Positions 43,752 to 51,933 of a stretch of 64,000 bases of DNA are shown in pieces. Within the stretch, counting starts at the first letter, position 1; each line of letters opens with the position of its first letter. A program made the position numbers and the translations under genes. The stretch covers positions 1 to 64,000 of the forward strand of contig QWII01000024.1 in NCBI GenBank assembly GCA_021405325.1, in the 5' to 3' direction. Origin of the DNA: Caldilinea sp. CFX5. GTDB lineage: Bacteria > Chloroflexota > Anaerolineae > Caldilineales > Caldilineaceae. The notes beneath the pieces were generated by a model that worked only from the letters and a program-made list of their open reading frames with translations, had not been told where the DNA came from and did not search any database.

Positions 43752-45479
43752 ATGCAAAACAATTTTTGGTCTTTTTCAACCACCTCTATACTCAGGCAAG
43801 GAGCCATCCGATTGTGGCCCCTTTGCTTGACCCTCGCCTTGAGTTTATGGCTTGGTTGGCCGGCAGCGCTCCATGCCCAATCCACGGCGCCGACGCCCAT
43901 GCCCTTAGCCCCGGCCAACACCTTGATCGCGGTCGCCGGTGGTCATGGCGCCGACTTGTGGAACGCTGACAATGGCGCGCTGGTCGCACAAGTAGCGCCG
44001 GGGACACGGTTGATCGCCAGTAAACGCTCCGCTGATGGGCAATGGCTCTATGTCACGGCTGACAGCGGTAGCAGCGGCTGGGCAGCGGCCAAGTCGCTGA
44101 TTGTCTTCTACCGCATTGAATTGTTGACCGAAGCAGTGACGATCACCCCAGCCGTCCCAACGCCGGCAGCGGCGCCACCCGTGGAACAGAGCGCATCGAT
44201 CACAGCAACAACGCCGGAAACAGCAACCACCGCAACAACGGTCGCTGCCGCAAGCGCCGCCACAGTGGACACAGCGCCGGAGGAAGCGACGGTAGCAACG
44301 GTTCGTTCCACCACACGCCTGAACATTCGCAGCGGCCCCGGCACAAGCTATGCTGTCATCAGCAAAGCCGAACCGGCGCAACAACTCACCATTGTCAGTC
44401 GCTCAACGGATGGCGGCTGGGTAGAAATAGCGTTGCCCAATGCGTCCGGACAGACAGGGTGGGTGGCCGCTCAATATCTGGCGACCGGTACGGCGGCGAT
44501 GGCAGCCACACCTACCCTAAACACGCCTTCAAGGCAAAACAATGGTGTGGCCGCGCCAGCCGGTGGCCTCACCGGCAAGTTAGTTTTTCAGACCAGCTTT
44601 GGCGGCCCAATCTATCTTTATGAACTAGCCGGCGGCAATCTGCGCCAACTGACCAGCGGCTTTGACCCCGCCCTCAGCCCCGACGGACGCCAAGTTGTCT
44701 TTACGCGCGGCGGGGGAGACAACGGTATCTATCTCATCAACGCTGATGGCAGCGGCGAACGCAAAATTTTTGGCGAACGCGAACTGTTGCTCTCGCCCAA
44801 GTGGAGCCCCGACGGCAAGTGGATTGTCTTTATGCGCGGCGACGAGTTTGAACCCTGCTTTGTCGACGATGAAGATGGGCGCTGTTACCGCGAACCGCTC
44901 TTCCCCGGCGGCAATGCGTTTGACCATCCCCAAGGCAAAAATCCGGTGACAAAGCTGGCGCGGATTGATAGCAATGGCGGCAACTATCGCGACCTTGCCA
45001 CCCTGGAGCAAGCGATGGCTCCGGACTGGAACAGCGGCGGCATTGTCTACCAATCGGCCGGCGGCTTGCAGATCACGGCGGATCAGGCCGGCGATCCCAA
45101 CCGCAAGCTCTTTTTCCAGATTCAACGCCAATACCACCAGGATCCCGACTGGCAACCCGGTGGTGGACGGGTGGTCTTCCAACAGAGGCAAGGTTCACAC
45201 TGGGAGATCTTTGGCGTCAACCCCGATGGCGGTGGTCTAGCCGCATTGACCCGACCGGCGACCGCGCTGGTCGATACGATGCCCAGCAATGTGGCGCCGG
45301 CGTGGAGTCCCAATGGCCAATACATTGTCTTCCTGAGCAACCGCACAGACGGCAATGAAGCCGGCCCGTGGCGCTTGTGGGTCATGAATGGTGACGGCAG
45401 CAACCAACGCCCGCTCCCGGTCAATTTGACCTTTAACTACGGCTATACGAATGAACAGGTTGTGGATTGGGGGCCGTAA
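43752..45479 (+). CDS. Exported SH3b and PD40 beta-propeller protein
   Basis: A 575-aa secreted protein. An N-terminal signal segment (LWPLCLTLALSLWLGWPAALHAQ) is followed by two SH3b domains, a divergent one (about 57-120) and a canonical one (about 185-250, LNIRSGPGTSYAVISKA), separated by a Thr/Ala-rich linker. The second half is a TolB/PD40-like propeller with repeats such as LSPDGRQVVFTRGGGDNGIYLINADGSGE and WSPDGKWIVFMRG. The SH3b parts likely bind cell wall; the propeller may bind protein or glycan. No enzyme motif is seen. Confidence 0.85.
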   Translation: MQNNFWSFSTTSILRQGAIRLWPLCLTLALSLWLGWPAALHAQSTAPTPMPLAPANTLIAVAGGHGADLWNADNGALVAQVAPGTRLIASKRSADGQWLYVTADSGSSGWAAAKSLIVFYRIELLTEAVTITPAVPTPAAAPPVEQSASITATTPETATTATTVAAASAATVDTAPEEATVATVRSTTRLNIRSGPGTSYAVISKAEPAQQLTIVSRSTDGGWVEIALPNASGQTGWVAAQYLATGTAAMAATPTLNTPSRQNNGVAAPAGGLTGKLVFQTSFGGPIYLYELAGGNLRQLTSGFDPALSPDGRQVVFTRGGGDNGIYLINADGSGERKIFGERELLLSPKWSPDGKWIVFMRGDEFEPCFVDDEDGRCYREPLFPGGNAFDHPQGKNPVTKLARIDSNGGNYRDLATLEQAMAPDWNSGGIVYQSAGGLQITADQAGDPNRKLFFQIQRQYHQDPDWQPGGGRVVFQQRQGSHWEIFGVNPDGGGLAALTRPATALVDTMPSNVAPAWSPNGQYIVFLSNRTDGNEAGPWRLWVMNGDGSNQRPLPVNLTFNYGYTNEQVVDWGP

Positions 45480-45538
45480 CCACCCCAACAGGTAATCTTG
45501 GTTGTTCACAAGTTGTGCGTGTCTTCAACAAAATTTTT

Positions 45539-45601
45539 ATCAAAGATTACGCAGATTACGCAGATTTTTCTTTTATCGACGTAATCTGCGTAATCTTTGA
45601 T
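45539..45601. repeat. 22-bp inverted repeat built from GATTACGCA words
   Basis: 45539-45560 pairs with 45580-45601 without mismatch. Each arm contains two tandem GATTACGCA-type words, a short-word repeat style seen elsewhere in this window. It lies in the spacer before the 45630 gene and could end the upstream transcript. Confidence 0.8.
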
Positions 45602-45629
45602 CATTTCACGCTAGAAGAGGATCATCCCT

Positions 45630-47399
45630 GTGTCAACAAGCAAAAACCAGACCGCCATTACCATTGATACGCCCATGGCGCCCCCCTACTGGGCGCTGTT
45701 GGAACGTGAGTTGTTGGCCGTGCAGAGTACCGCCTGTCATGAGTTCTTTGACCATTACTTTGACGAGCGGGGCTATCTGCTCTGCGTCCCGCGTTGGGGC
45801 GGCAATGATGGGCCGGATGACGCCGCCGAGAACTTTCTGAATTGGACGATGCTCTATGCGCTCGGTGCGCCGGCCAGCGTGTTGGACATTTACAAACGGG
45901 CCTGGGAAGGGCATCTACGCCAATACACGGAAGCCAAGACGGTGGAAGTGCCGTTGGCGCGCGAAGGGATGTATTACAAAGAGTTCCCCGTCATGTTTGA
46001 CTGGTTTCACAACGGCGAAGGCTTTTCAGCCTTCTACCTGGAAGGGCTGTGCGACCCGGCGGATCGCAAATTCCAGCAGCGCACCCGTCGCTATGCCGGT
46101 TTCTACATGAACGAAGATCCGCAAGCGCCCAACTATGACCCGCAACACAAGATCATCCGCAGCATGTTCAACGGCAGCCGCGGCCCGCTGCTGCGCAAAG
46201 CAACCGGTCAGGATTGGGCCGGCGACCCCATCGAGGTGGAAGGCCGCTTTTCCCCCCTGCACGGCGAACGCACTTACGACGAGATGATCGCCCACTTCAA
46301 GGATTACAACGATGTCGTCGGCGACCAGCCACTTAACCTCTGTACGACGACCTTATCGCTCAATGCTTACGCGATGACCGGTGAGCAAAAGTATCGCGAT
46401 TGGACGCTGGAATATGTCGATGCCTGGGTGGAACGCACGGAAGCCAACGGCGGCATCATCCCCACCAACATCGGGCTGGACGGCACGATTGGCGGCGAAG
46501 CGGGCGGGCGCTGGTATGGCGGCGTCTATGGCTGGGGCTTTACGGTGACAGTGCCGCAGACCGGCGAACTGGCGCACCGCACCTATTTCCATGTGCGCTC
46601 GCTCTATGGCTTTGGCAATGCGCTGCTCTTGACCGGCGACGAACGCTATGTAGACACCTGGCGTGGCGTGATCGATTACATCAATGCCAACGCCCGTGAG
46701 ATCGACGGCAAAACCATGTGGCCGAATGCCTACGGCGACTATTTTGGCGCGGAAGATTGGTATGATTGGAAGCCCTATCCCTTCCATTCGGGCGGGCAGG
46801 AGGTCTACTACTGGTCGATGAAGCCTGAGGATCTACGGCTGGTCTACAAAAATCCGTGGATTGACTACTTGCATGGCAAAAATGCCAACTACCCGGTCGA
46901 AGCGTTACAACAGGACCTGGATCAGGTGCGCCGCAAAGTCGAACTCATGCGCGCCGACACGACTACGCCCGATACCCGTCTCTCCGATGACCCAAATCAC
47001 ATCAACCCGGCGACTACTGAAGCGCTCACCCAACTGATGCTGGGTGGCATCCCCACCGGGCGCACCGGCGCTTCACTCCATGCCCGTCTGCGCTACTTCG
47101 ACCCGGCCCGTCGTCGCCCCGGCATCCCGGAAGATGTGGCCGCACTGGTCGAAAAGATGACCGCCGATGAGACAGTCGTGACGCTGGTCAATGTCAATCA
47201 GATCGAAGCGCGCACGCTCATTGTCCAGGGCGGCGCCTATGGCGAACATCAAATTGAAGCCGTCACCGCCTATGGCAAAAACGTGCCGGTTGACAACGCT
47301 TCCTTCACCGTCCACCTGGCTCCTGGTTCCGGCGCCCGGTTGACGCTCAAGATGAAGCGCTACGCCAACCAACCCACCTTCGCCTTCCCGTGGGTCTAA
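45630..47399 (+). CDS. Large protein of alpha/alpha-toroid type, function unknown
   Basis: A 589-aa cytoplasmic protein starting at GTG 45630 with AGAGGAT upstream. Trp/Tyr/Gly-rich helical-hairpin patterns (CVPRWGGNDGPDDAAENFLNW, GGRWYGGVYGWGF, YGFGNALLLTGDERYVDTWRG) suggest a six-hairpin toroid as in many glycosidases and polysaccharide lyases. A beta-rich C-terminal tail (about 500-589) ends FAFPWV. I cannot name the family. HNGEGFSAFYLEG and MWPNAYGDYFG contain possible catalytic acids. Confidence 0.75.
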   Translation: MSTSKNQTAITIDTPMAPPYWALLERELLAVQSTACHEFFDHYFDERGYLLCVPRWGGNDGPDDAAENFLNWTMLYALGAPASVLDIYKRAWEGHLRQYTEAKTVEVPLAREGMYYKEFPVMFDWFHNGEGFSAFYLEGLCDPADRKFQQRTRRYAGFYMNEDPQAPNYDPQHKIIRSMFNGSRGPLLRKATGQDWAGDPIEVEGRFSPLHGERTYDEMIAHFKDYNDVVGDQPLNLCTTTLSLNAYAMTGEQKYRDWTLEYVDAWVERTEANGGIIPTNIGLDGTIGGEAGGRWYGGVYGWGFTVTVPQTGELAHRTYFHVRSLYGFGNALLLTGDERYVDTWRGVIDYINANAREIDGKTMWPNAYGDYFGAEDWYDWKPYPFHSGGQEVYYWSMKPEDLRLVYKNPWIDYLHGKNANYPVEALQQDLDQVRRKVELMRADTTTPDTRLSDDPNHINPATTEALTQLMLGGIPTGRTGASLHARLRYFDPARRRPGIPEDVAALVEKMTADETVVTLVNVNQIEARTLIVQGGAYGEHQIEAVTAYGKNVPVDNASFTVHLAPGSGARLTLKMKRYANQPTFAFPWV

Positions 47400-47451
47400 T
47401 CGGCGCGAACATTAACAATTAATCATTGTCCGTTGTCCATTAATTATTCTG

Positions 47452-47532
47452 TTACTCTGTACGCGACGGCATGGCAAAATTCGCAATCAAGGTCACGATC
47501 AAAAAGAGAATGACCAGCATACTATTGTCCAT
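47452..47532 (-). CDS. Tiny membrane protein (26 aa)
   Basis: ATG at 47532 with AAGGGGA at good spacing encodes a 26-residue peptide that is almost entirely one transmembrane helix (MLVILFLIVTLIANFAM) with a short polar end PSRTE. Its profile recalls KdpF/CydX-like micro-subunits, but no partner gene is nearby. A 10-bp hairpin (47591-47620) stands in its presumed leader. Confidence 0.45.
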   Translation of the reverse strand: MDNSMLVILFLIVTLIANFAMPSRTE

Positions 47533-47590
47533 AAAAATCCCCTTCCAGTGCTGAGTTGACCGGTGCTTGTTCCGTAGTCTGTTGTGTAGA

Positions 47591-47620
47591 TGCTGCCGGA
47601 TGGGTTGCCGTCCGGCAGCA
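47591..47620 (-). repeat. Leader hairpin
   Basis: TGCTGCCGGA at 47591-47600 pairs with 47611-47620 around a 10-nt loop, 59 bases upstream of the 26-aa ORF on the minus strand. It could be a leader structure; no riboswitch class was recognised. Confidence 0.4.
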
Positions 47621-47940
47621 AGCATTTCTAACGTAAGCAGTTGTCCAAAAACGAAGGTCATTGTATTCATCGGACACGAAGGTTCCTCTCTAGCATATCA
47701 CGTTTGACTGAGCAAAAGTGTAATAACTTTGACGTATTTTTGTGACACCGTTTATGGCTAGTTCACAGTGTAGCGGAAAACCGTTCGCATAACTACGGCA
47801 AAAGTCTAACAACCCGGCCGTTTGATCTATCAGCTTGCCACTGGCTGTGATAGGATGTAGTTGATCGTGCAGCGATAATAATTTTCAATTCACAAATTAT
47901 CATGTGTATTAAATATAATTAATCAACAAAAATTGCAGTT

Positions 47941-47968
47941 TTGCACTTTGCAGGAGGTGTAGTATAAT
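47941..47968 (+). promoter_or_regulatory. Sigma70-type promoter of the Ppk1-like gene
   Basis: TTGCAC (47941-47946) and TATAAT (47963-47968) are 16 bp apart. The start codon at 47983 is only 15 bases after the -10 box, so the mRNA would have a leader of about 8 nt or none. The GCAGGAGGTG string between the boxes is upstream of the expected transcript start and cannot serve as ribosome site. Confidence 0.7.
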
Positions 47969-47982
47969 CATAGTTTAGTACT

Positions 47983-48855
47983 ATGCAAACATTACCTACG
48001 AATACCTTACGTTTCTTAAAACATGCGCAATCGGCACGCTTGTCGCTACCGAACCGGTTACGCGCGCTGGGGTTAATGGCCCAGGAACTTGACCAAATGT
48101 TGACCTGGCCGCCGACTGTGACCACCAAAGTCGGCGGTACTACGCTGGCCCTGCTGCTGGATGAAGCGGCGCAATTGGTGCAAACCCAATTGCTCCCCCG
48201 TATTCGCTGGTATCGCGTGCGGGTTACACCGATTGAACAACTGAGTGAGGCGCAACAGCTTTGGCTCCGGCGCTATTTCCAAGAGCAGGTTTATCCCTTG
48301 CTCACCCCCTTTGCCGTCGATTCCGGTCATCCCTTTCCCTTTATCCAGGATCGCCGGCTGAACTTTCTGGTGGTCTTGCAATCCAAAAACAGACTATACG
48401 AAGCAGAACAGTATGGCGTCGTGCCGATCCCATCGCGTCTGCCCCGTTTGATTCAAACCCACCCCTGTTTACCACCGCCGGCGCGCACGCGCAATCCCAC
48501 CCCGATTCGCTGCTTTGTCTGGCGCGAAGAGGTTGTCCGCCATTTCTTGCCAACGCTCTTTAGCGGCGTCACGGTTAAGGCGGTCTATCAATTTCGGTTG
48601 TTGCGAGCATCCCTCACTAACTCGCCATCACCAGTGGCTGCCGCGGAAGCAAGCATTCGGGTGGCCAAAGGCCCCATTACGCAATTGGCAATCGAAAAGA
48701 CGATGCCGCTCCATTTATGCCACTGGTTGAGCAATCGGCTGCCCGTCAGCATGGATCGGGTGCTGGCTTGTGCTACGCCGTTGGGGCTGGGTGATCTCTG
48801 CGAATTGGCTGATTATTTGAAGCCCAATAACGCCATTGTTCCCGTCCGCTCCTAG
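47983..48855 (+). CDS. Truncated polyphosphate kinase 1-like protein (N and H domains only)
   Basis: A 290-aa protein matching the first two domains of Ppk1: an N-terminal helical part and the H-domain hallmark FQEQVYPLLTPFAVDSGHPF, then VPIPSRLPRLI, the FVWREEVVRHFLPTLFSG region and FRLLRA. It stops at TPLGLGDLCELADYLKP, where full Ppk1 (about 700 aa) goes on into the two catalytic C domains with the phospho-histidine. No C domain follows in any frame. It may be a regulator or dimer-poisoning paralog of a full Ppk1 elsewhere, or a decaying copy; its open frame and own promoter favour function. Confidence 0.78.
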   Translation: MQTLPTNTLRFLKHAQSARLSLPNRLRALGLMAQELDQMLTWPPTVTTKVGGTTLALLLDEAAQLVQTQLLPRIRWYRVRVTPIEQLSEAQQLWLRRYFQEQVYPLLTPFAVDSGHPFPFIQDRRLNFLVVLQSKNRLYEAEQYGVVPIPSRLPRLIQTHPCLPPPARTRNPTPIRCFVWREEVVRHFLPTLFSGVTVKAVYQFRLLRASLTNSPSPVAAAEASIRVAKGPITQLAIEKTMPLHLCHWLSNRLPVSMDRVLACATPLGLGDLCELADYLKPNNAIVPVRS

Positions 48856-48908
48856 CCAGGCCGCGACTGGCGGCGCAGTCGTCCGTCACGGATCGGCTCA
48901 GAACGGAC
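48844..48908. repeat. Degenerate palindromic element at the Ppk1-like stop
   Basis: Short paired blocks (GTCCG 48844-48848 with CGGAC 48904-48908; AGCC with GGCT; GACTG 48865-48869 with CAGTC 48876-48880) form an imperfect nested hairpin. It includes the TAG stop of the preceding gene. The core AGCCAG...GACTGG resembles the element at 60441-60531. Confidence 0.4.
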
Positions 48909-48952
48909 AGGGTAATTACACTTTGTCGAAGTAAGCTTTTTGCTAATTCTGT

Positions 48953-48981
48953 TTGACCTGTGTTATCCTATAGCATTATCG
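48953..48981 (+). promoter_or_regulatory. Candidate promoter of the serS leader
   Basis: TTGACC at 48953-48958 and TTATCG at 48976-48981 are 17 bp apart, about 30 bases before the first conserved part of the T-box leader. The -10 box is weak. Confidence 0.4.
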
Positions 48982-49009
48982 AATGGCATAACCATAAACG
49001 TTGACAGAG

Positions 49010-49255
49010 GCCAAGACGGACTACCCCGCTTACCAGAGAGTCGCCGGTGGGTGCGAGGCGATAAGCAGTAGTTTCGTTAGCTCCTCTCCAGTTCTCGGCA
49101 GAAACGTCGTCCCTTGTCGGCGACCAATGGTCGAGCGGTTCGCACCCGTTATCGTGGAATGAGGCTGTGTGCATCACCCTGGTCTGTGATGTCCCGGCAA
49201 AATCAGGTGGCACCACGAGGTCCCTTTCGTCCTGAGTTGACGAAAGGGACTTTTT
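49010..49255 (+). promoter_or_regulatory. T-box leader controlling serS
   Basis: A transcribed leader that senses uncharged tRNA-Ser. Stem I carries the conserved distal part AGAGAGTCGCCGG...GTGCGAGGCGA (about 49034-49061). TCC followed by A at 49087-49089 is my best candidate for the specifier codon. The T-box sequence AATCAGGTGGCACCACGAGG (49201-49220) holds TGGC, able to pair with a GCCA tRNA end, fitting the G73 discriminator of serine tRNA. The terminator at 49220-49255 competes with the antiterminator. Low charging of tRNA-Ser should switch transcription on. Confidence 0.9.
49220..49255 (+). terminator. T-box terminator
   Basis: A 12-bp perfect stem, GTCCCTTTCGTC (49220-49231) with 49239-49250, loop CTGAGTT, followed by TTTTT. 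Its left arm begins at the end of the T-box motif, as expected for mutually exclusive folding. Confidence 0.92.
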
Positions 49256-49261
49256 ATTTTC

Positions 49262-49314
49262 AATCTCTGAATCTCTCAATCTCCATAGCGGATCAAGCGA
49301 GAGATTCAGAGATT
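49262..49314. repeat. 16-bp inverted repeat of AATCTCTGA words
   Basis: 49262-49277 pairs perfectly with 49299-49314. It lies between the T-box terminator and the serS ribosome site and repeats short words (AATCTCT), as do other spacers in this window. Confidence 0.75.
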
Positions 49315-49345
49315 CAGAGATTAGGTAGCAGAAGGAGGGATTTGT

Positions 49346-50626
49346 ATGCTGGACATTCGCTGGATGCGCGAGAATCGGGCAGCGTTGGCTGAGGCGATGC
49401 GCAAGCTCAACGATACAGAGGCGCCGTGGGAAAAGGCGCTGGCGCTGGATGAGGAGCGGCGCGAACTGCTGACCAAGGTGGAAGCGTTGCGCGCCGAACG
49501 CAATAGCGGCTCCAAGCAAGTCGGGGCGCTGATGCGGGAGAAAAAGAGCGAGGAAGCCAACGCGTTGAAGGGCCGCATGAGCGCCATCGGTGACGAAATC
49601 GCCGCCATCGAGACCCGTCTCAATGTGGTCGAGGTTGAGTTCCGCGATGCGATGTTGCGCATTCCCAACCCGCCCGACCCCGAAGTGCCGGTGGCGCCTG
49701 ATGATTCGGGCAATAGGGTGCTCAAGGTTTGGGGCGAACTGCCCGAATTTGACTTTACTCCGCAGCCCCACTGGGAGATCGGCCAGAAGCTGGGCATCAT
49801 CGATTTTGAGCGGGGCGTAAAATTATCAGGCACCCGCTTCTATTTGTTACGGGGCGCGGCGGCGCGGCTGCAACGGGCCTTATCGGACTGGTTCATTGAT
49901 GTTCATAGCGGCGAACATGGCTATGAAGAGGTCTACCCACCCTTTATGGTCCATACCGATATTATGGAAGGCACCGGCAACTTGCCCAAATTTGGGGATG
50001 TCCTCTATCGCGACGCCGAGGAAGATTTCTGGTTTATTCCCACCGCGGAAGTGCCAGTGACGAATATGTACCGTGACGAGATTATCGAGCCGGGGAAGTT
50101 ACCGATCTATCATGTCGCTTCGACGCCCTGTTTCCGCCGCGAAAAGGTGTCGGCGGGCAAGGATGTGCGCGGCATCAAGCGGGTGCATCAGTTCCAGAAG
50201 GTGGAGATGGTCAAGTTTGTCGAGCCGGCTCAGGGTCGCGCCGAGTTGGAGAGCTTGACCCGTGACGCCGAAACGTTGCTGGAACGGCTGGGGCTGACCT
50301 ATCGCCGCGTCGCCATTGCCACCGGCGATCTCTCCTTTGTCGCCTGTATGAAGTATGACCTGGAAGTTTGGGCCGCCGGTTGTAACGAGTGGTTGGAAGT
50401 CAGCTCCTGCTCGTGGTTCCGCGACTTCCAGGCCCGCCGCGCCAACATCCGCTATCGCCCCGCCGAAGGGGAACGCCCGGAGTTTGTCCATACGCTCAAC
50501 GGGTCGGGATTGGCGCTGCCGCGGGTGATCATCGCCATTCTGGAAAATTACCAGCAGGCCGATGGCACAGTTGTGGTGCCGGAGGTGTTGCGACCGTATA
50601 TGGGTGGCATGGCTGTGATTGCGTAA
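49346..50626 (+). CDS. serS: Seryl-tRNA synthetase
   Basis: A 426-aa class II synthetase that charges tRNA-Ser (and tRNA-Sec where present) in the cytoplasm. The N-terminal coiled-coil arm (about 25-105) binds the long variable arm of the tRNA. Motif 2 is seen in TPCFRREKVSAGKDVRGI and motif 3 in LNGSGLALPRVIIAILENY; the serine pocket includes TAEVPVTN. Start ATG 49346 has GAAGGAGG upstream. Expression is controlled by the T-box leader at 49010-49255. Confidence 0.97.
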   Translation: MLDIRWMRENRAALAEAMRKLNDTEAPWEKALALDEERRELLTKVEALRAERNSGSKQVGALMREKKSEEANALKGRMSAIGDEIAAIETRLNVVEVEFRDAMLRIPNPPDPEVPVAPDDSGNRVLKVWGELPEFDFTPQPHWEIGQKLGIIDFERGVKLSGTRFYLLRGAAARLQRALSDWFIDVHSGEHGYEEVYPPFMVHTDIMEGTGNLPKFGDVLYRDAEEDFWFIPTAEVPVTNMYRDEIIEPGKLPIYHVASTPCFRREKVSAGKDVRGIKRVHQFQKVEMVKFVEPAQGRAELESLTRDAETLLERLGLTYRRVAIATGDLSFVACMKYDLEVWAAGCNEWLEVSSCSWFRDFQARRANIRYRPAEGERPEFVHTLNGSGLALPRVIIAILENYQQADGTVVVPEVLRPYMGGMAVIA

Positions 50627-50989
50627 GTTTGATGCGCTGGAAACTTATTTACGGACGACAGCGGGGGAAACAAACGCTGTTTTACCCGCGCCTGTTGCAG
50701 AGTAGAGTCACCGTACCCGCTTTAGTGATGACAAGACCCCCTACAAAACCAATGTCGCCTTTGCCTTTTGGGTTGGTGCAAGTGGAACGCCAGGGTCTGG
50801 CCGGCGGCTAGCAGAGTAACAAACTAGCCGCAAGACCGGGTAAGGTCTACCCACACGACGGGCGCAACCGATCGAGAATGCTGCAATACTAGATTTAGTT
50901 GAAACCGAGCGGGAACTGTGTTACAGTAAACTTGCGCGTTCACATTGAAGATCGTTGCGGAGAAGATCGTTGCGGAAAGGAAACGAACT
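50627..50989. other. Spacer with weak ORF and a 15-bp tandem duplication
   Basis: A 59-codon frame at 50632-50811 (starting MRWKLIYGRQRG) has no ribosome site and no recognised domain. Directly before the next gene, GAAGATCGTTGCGGA occurs twice in tandem (50947-50961 and 50962-50976). Nothing else is recognised. Confidence 0.5.
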
Positions 50990-51523
50990 ATGGGTATCCG
51001 AACAGAGCGACCGGAGGAGGAAAAACAACAACAGTTCACCTTCACGCCGCATGACACCACCCCGCCCCCCACACCACCGCCCGTCGCGCCGGCGCCGGTT
51101 ACAACGCCAACACCGGACTGGCGTGAATTACGCCGACAAGAGCGCGCCGCCCGTCGCGCCGAACGCCATGCTGACCGTGAGGCGCATGGCTATAACTGGA
51201 TCGGCGGTGTCGTCTTGATCTTGTTGGGCGGTCTCTTCTTGCTCCAAAACACGGGACTGATTGAGCGTTTTGAGAACTGGTGGGCGCTCTTCATCCTAAT
51301 TCCTGCGCTTGGCTCCTTCACCAATGCCTGGCATCAATATCAAGCCGCCGGCAATCGTTGGACGCCGGCAGCCACAGGGCCGTTGATGGGGGGTCTGATT
51401 TTGAGCGCGATTACGGCCATGTTTCTCTTCGGGTGGAATATCGGCTTGTGGTGGCCGCTCTTCTTGATCGCCGGCGGGATTGCGGTTCTCCTTGGCGCAA
51501 GCCAGTGGCGGTCACAAAGCTAA
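50990..51523 (+). CDS. LiaI/LiaF-like membrane protein
   Basis: About 177 aa, ATG 50990 behind AAAGGA. The N-terminal 60 residues are Pro/Thr-rich and basic (RREERAARRAERH-like), probably cytoplasmic. Four hydrophobic segments follow, starting YNWIGGVVLILLGGLFLLQNTG, the mark of LiaI/LiaF-type (DUF5668) domains, and ending FLIAGGIAVLLGASQW. These are linked to cell-envelope stress sensing. No two-component genes lie beside it. Confidence 0.8.
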   Translation: MGIRTERPEEEKQQQFTFTPHDTTPPPTPPPVAPAPVTTPTPDWRELRRQERAARRAERHADREAHGYNWIGGVVLILLGGLFLLQNTGLIERFENWWALFILIPALGSFTNAWHQYQAAGNRWTPAATGPLMGGLILSAITAMFLFGWNIGLWWPLFLIAGGIAVLLGASQWRSQS

Positions 51524-51639
51524 TCAGCGCTCTTTGTTCTGACGTTGTCCAGTTGCAAGCGCTGGCTGCACGTTATGGCGAGTGGCAGGGCTACTGGGGT
51601 CATTATTTGCGTGCAGTACGGTCGTAGCTTGCCGCCACA

Positions 51640-51707
51640 ACAACGAATTGGGGAGTAACGAATTGGCGCGCAACGTCACGCCAATTCGTTACTCCCCAAT
51701 TCGTTGT
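51640..51707. repeat. Perfect 29-bp inverted repeat
   Basis: 51640-51668 is the exact reverse complement of 51679-51707, loop CGCAACGTCA. Each arm has two AACGAATTGG words around GGGAGT. It lies in the 410-bp spacer 51524-51933 that holds no gene. Likely a palindromic repeat unit or bidirectional transcript end. Confidence 0.9.
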
Positions 51708-51933
51708 CGCCTCCCTGGTCGATTTTCGACCTGTCTGCGTAGACGCAATTACATCATCCGTCACCGAATCCTCGTATGCTACCCAAAGGCCGCATGTATC
51801 GGGTATAATCAGGATCAGCCACACAGGATCGGCAGGAGTTTGCGGCAGCGCGATGTCGCTGATCAGCACCCGGCGTGTTCGGCAACCCACCTTTCTCAGC
51901 TACACAGTCCATACCATTTACCAGGAGGCTTTC

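Noticed and set aside
47591..47620. Possible SAM-type riboswitch because GGCAACC occurs in the hairpin loop (minus strand)
   Set aside because: Only one short word matches; no pseudoknot or multi-helix layout could be traced and no methionine gene follows.
50632..50811. 59-codon frame after serS
   Set aside because: No ribosome site, no domain, basic low-complexity peptide.
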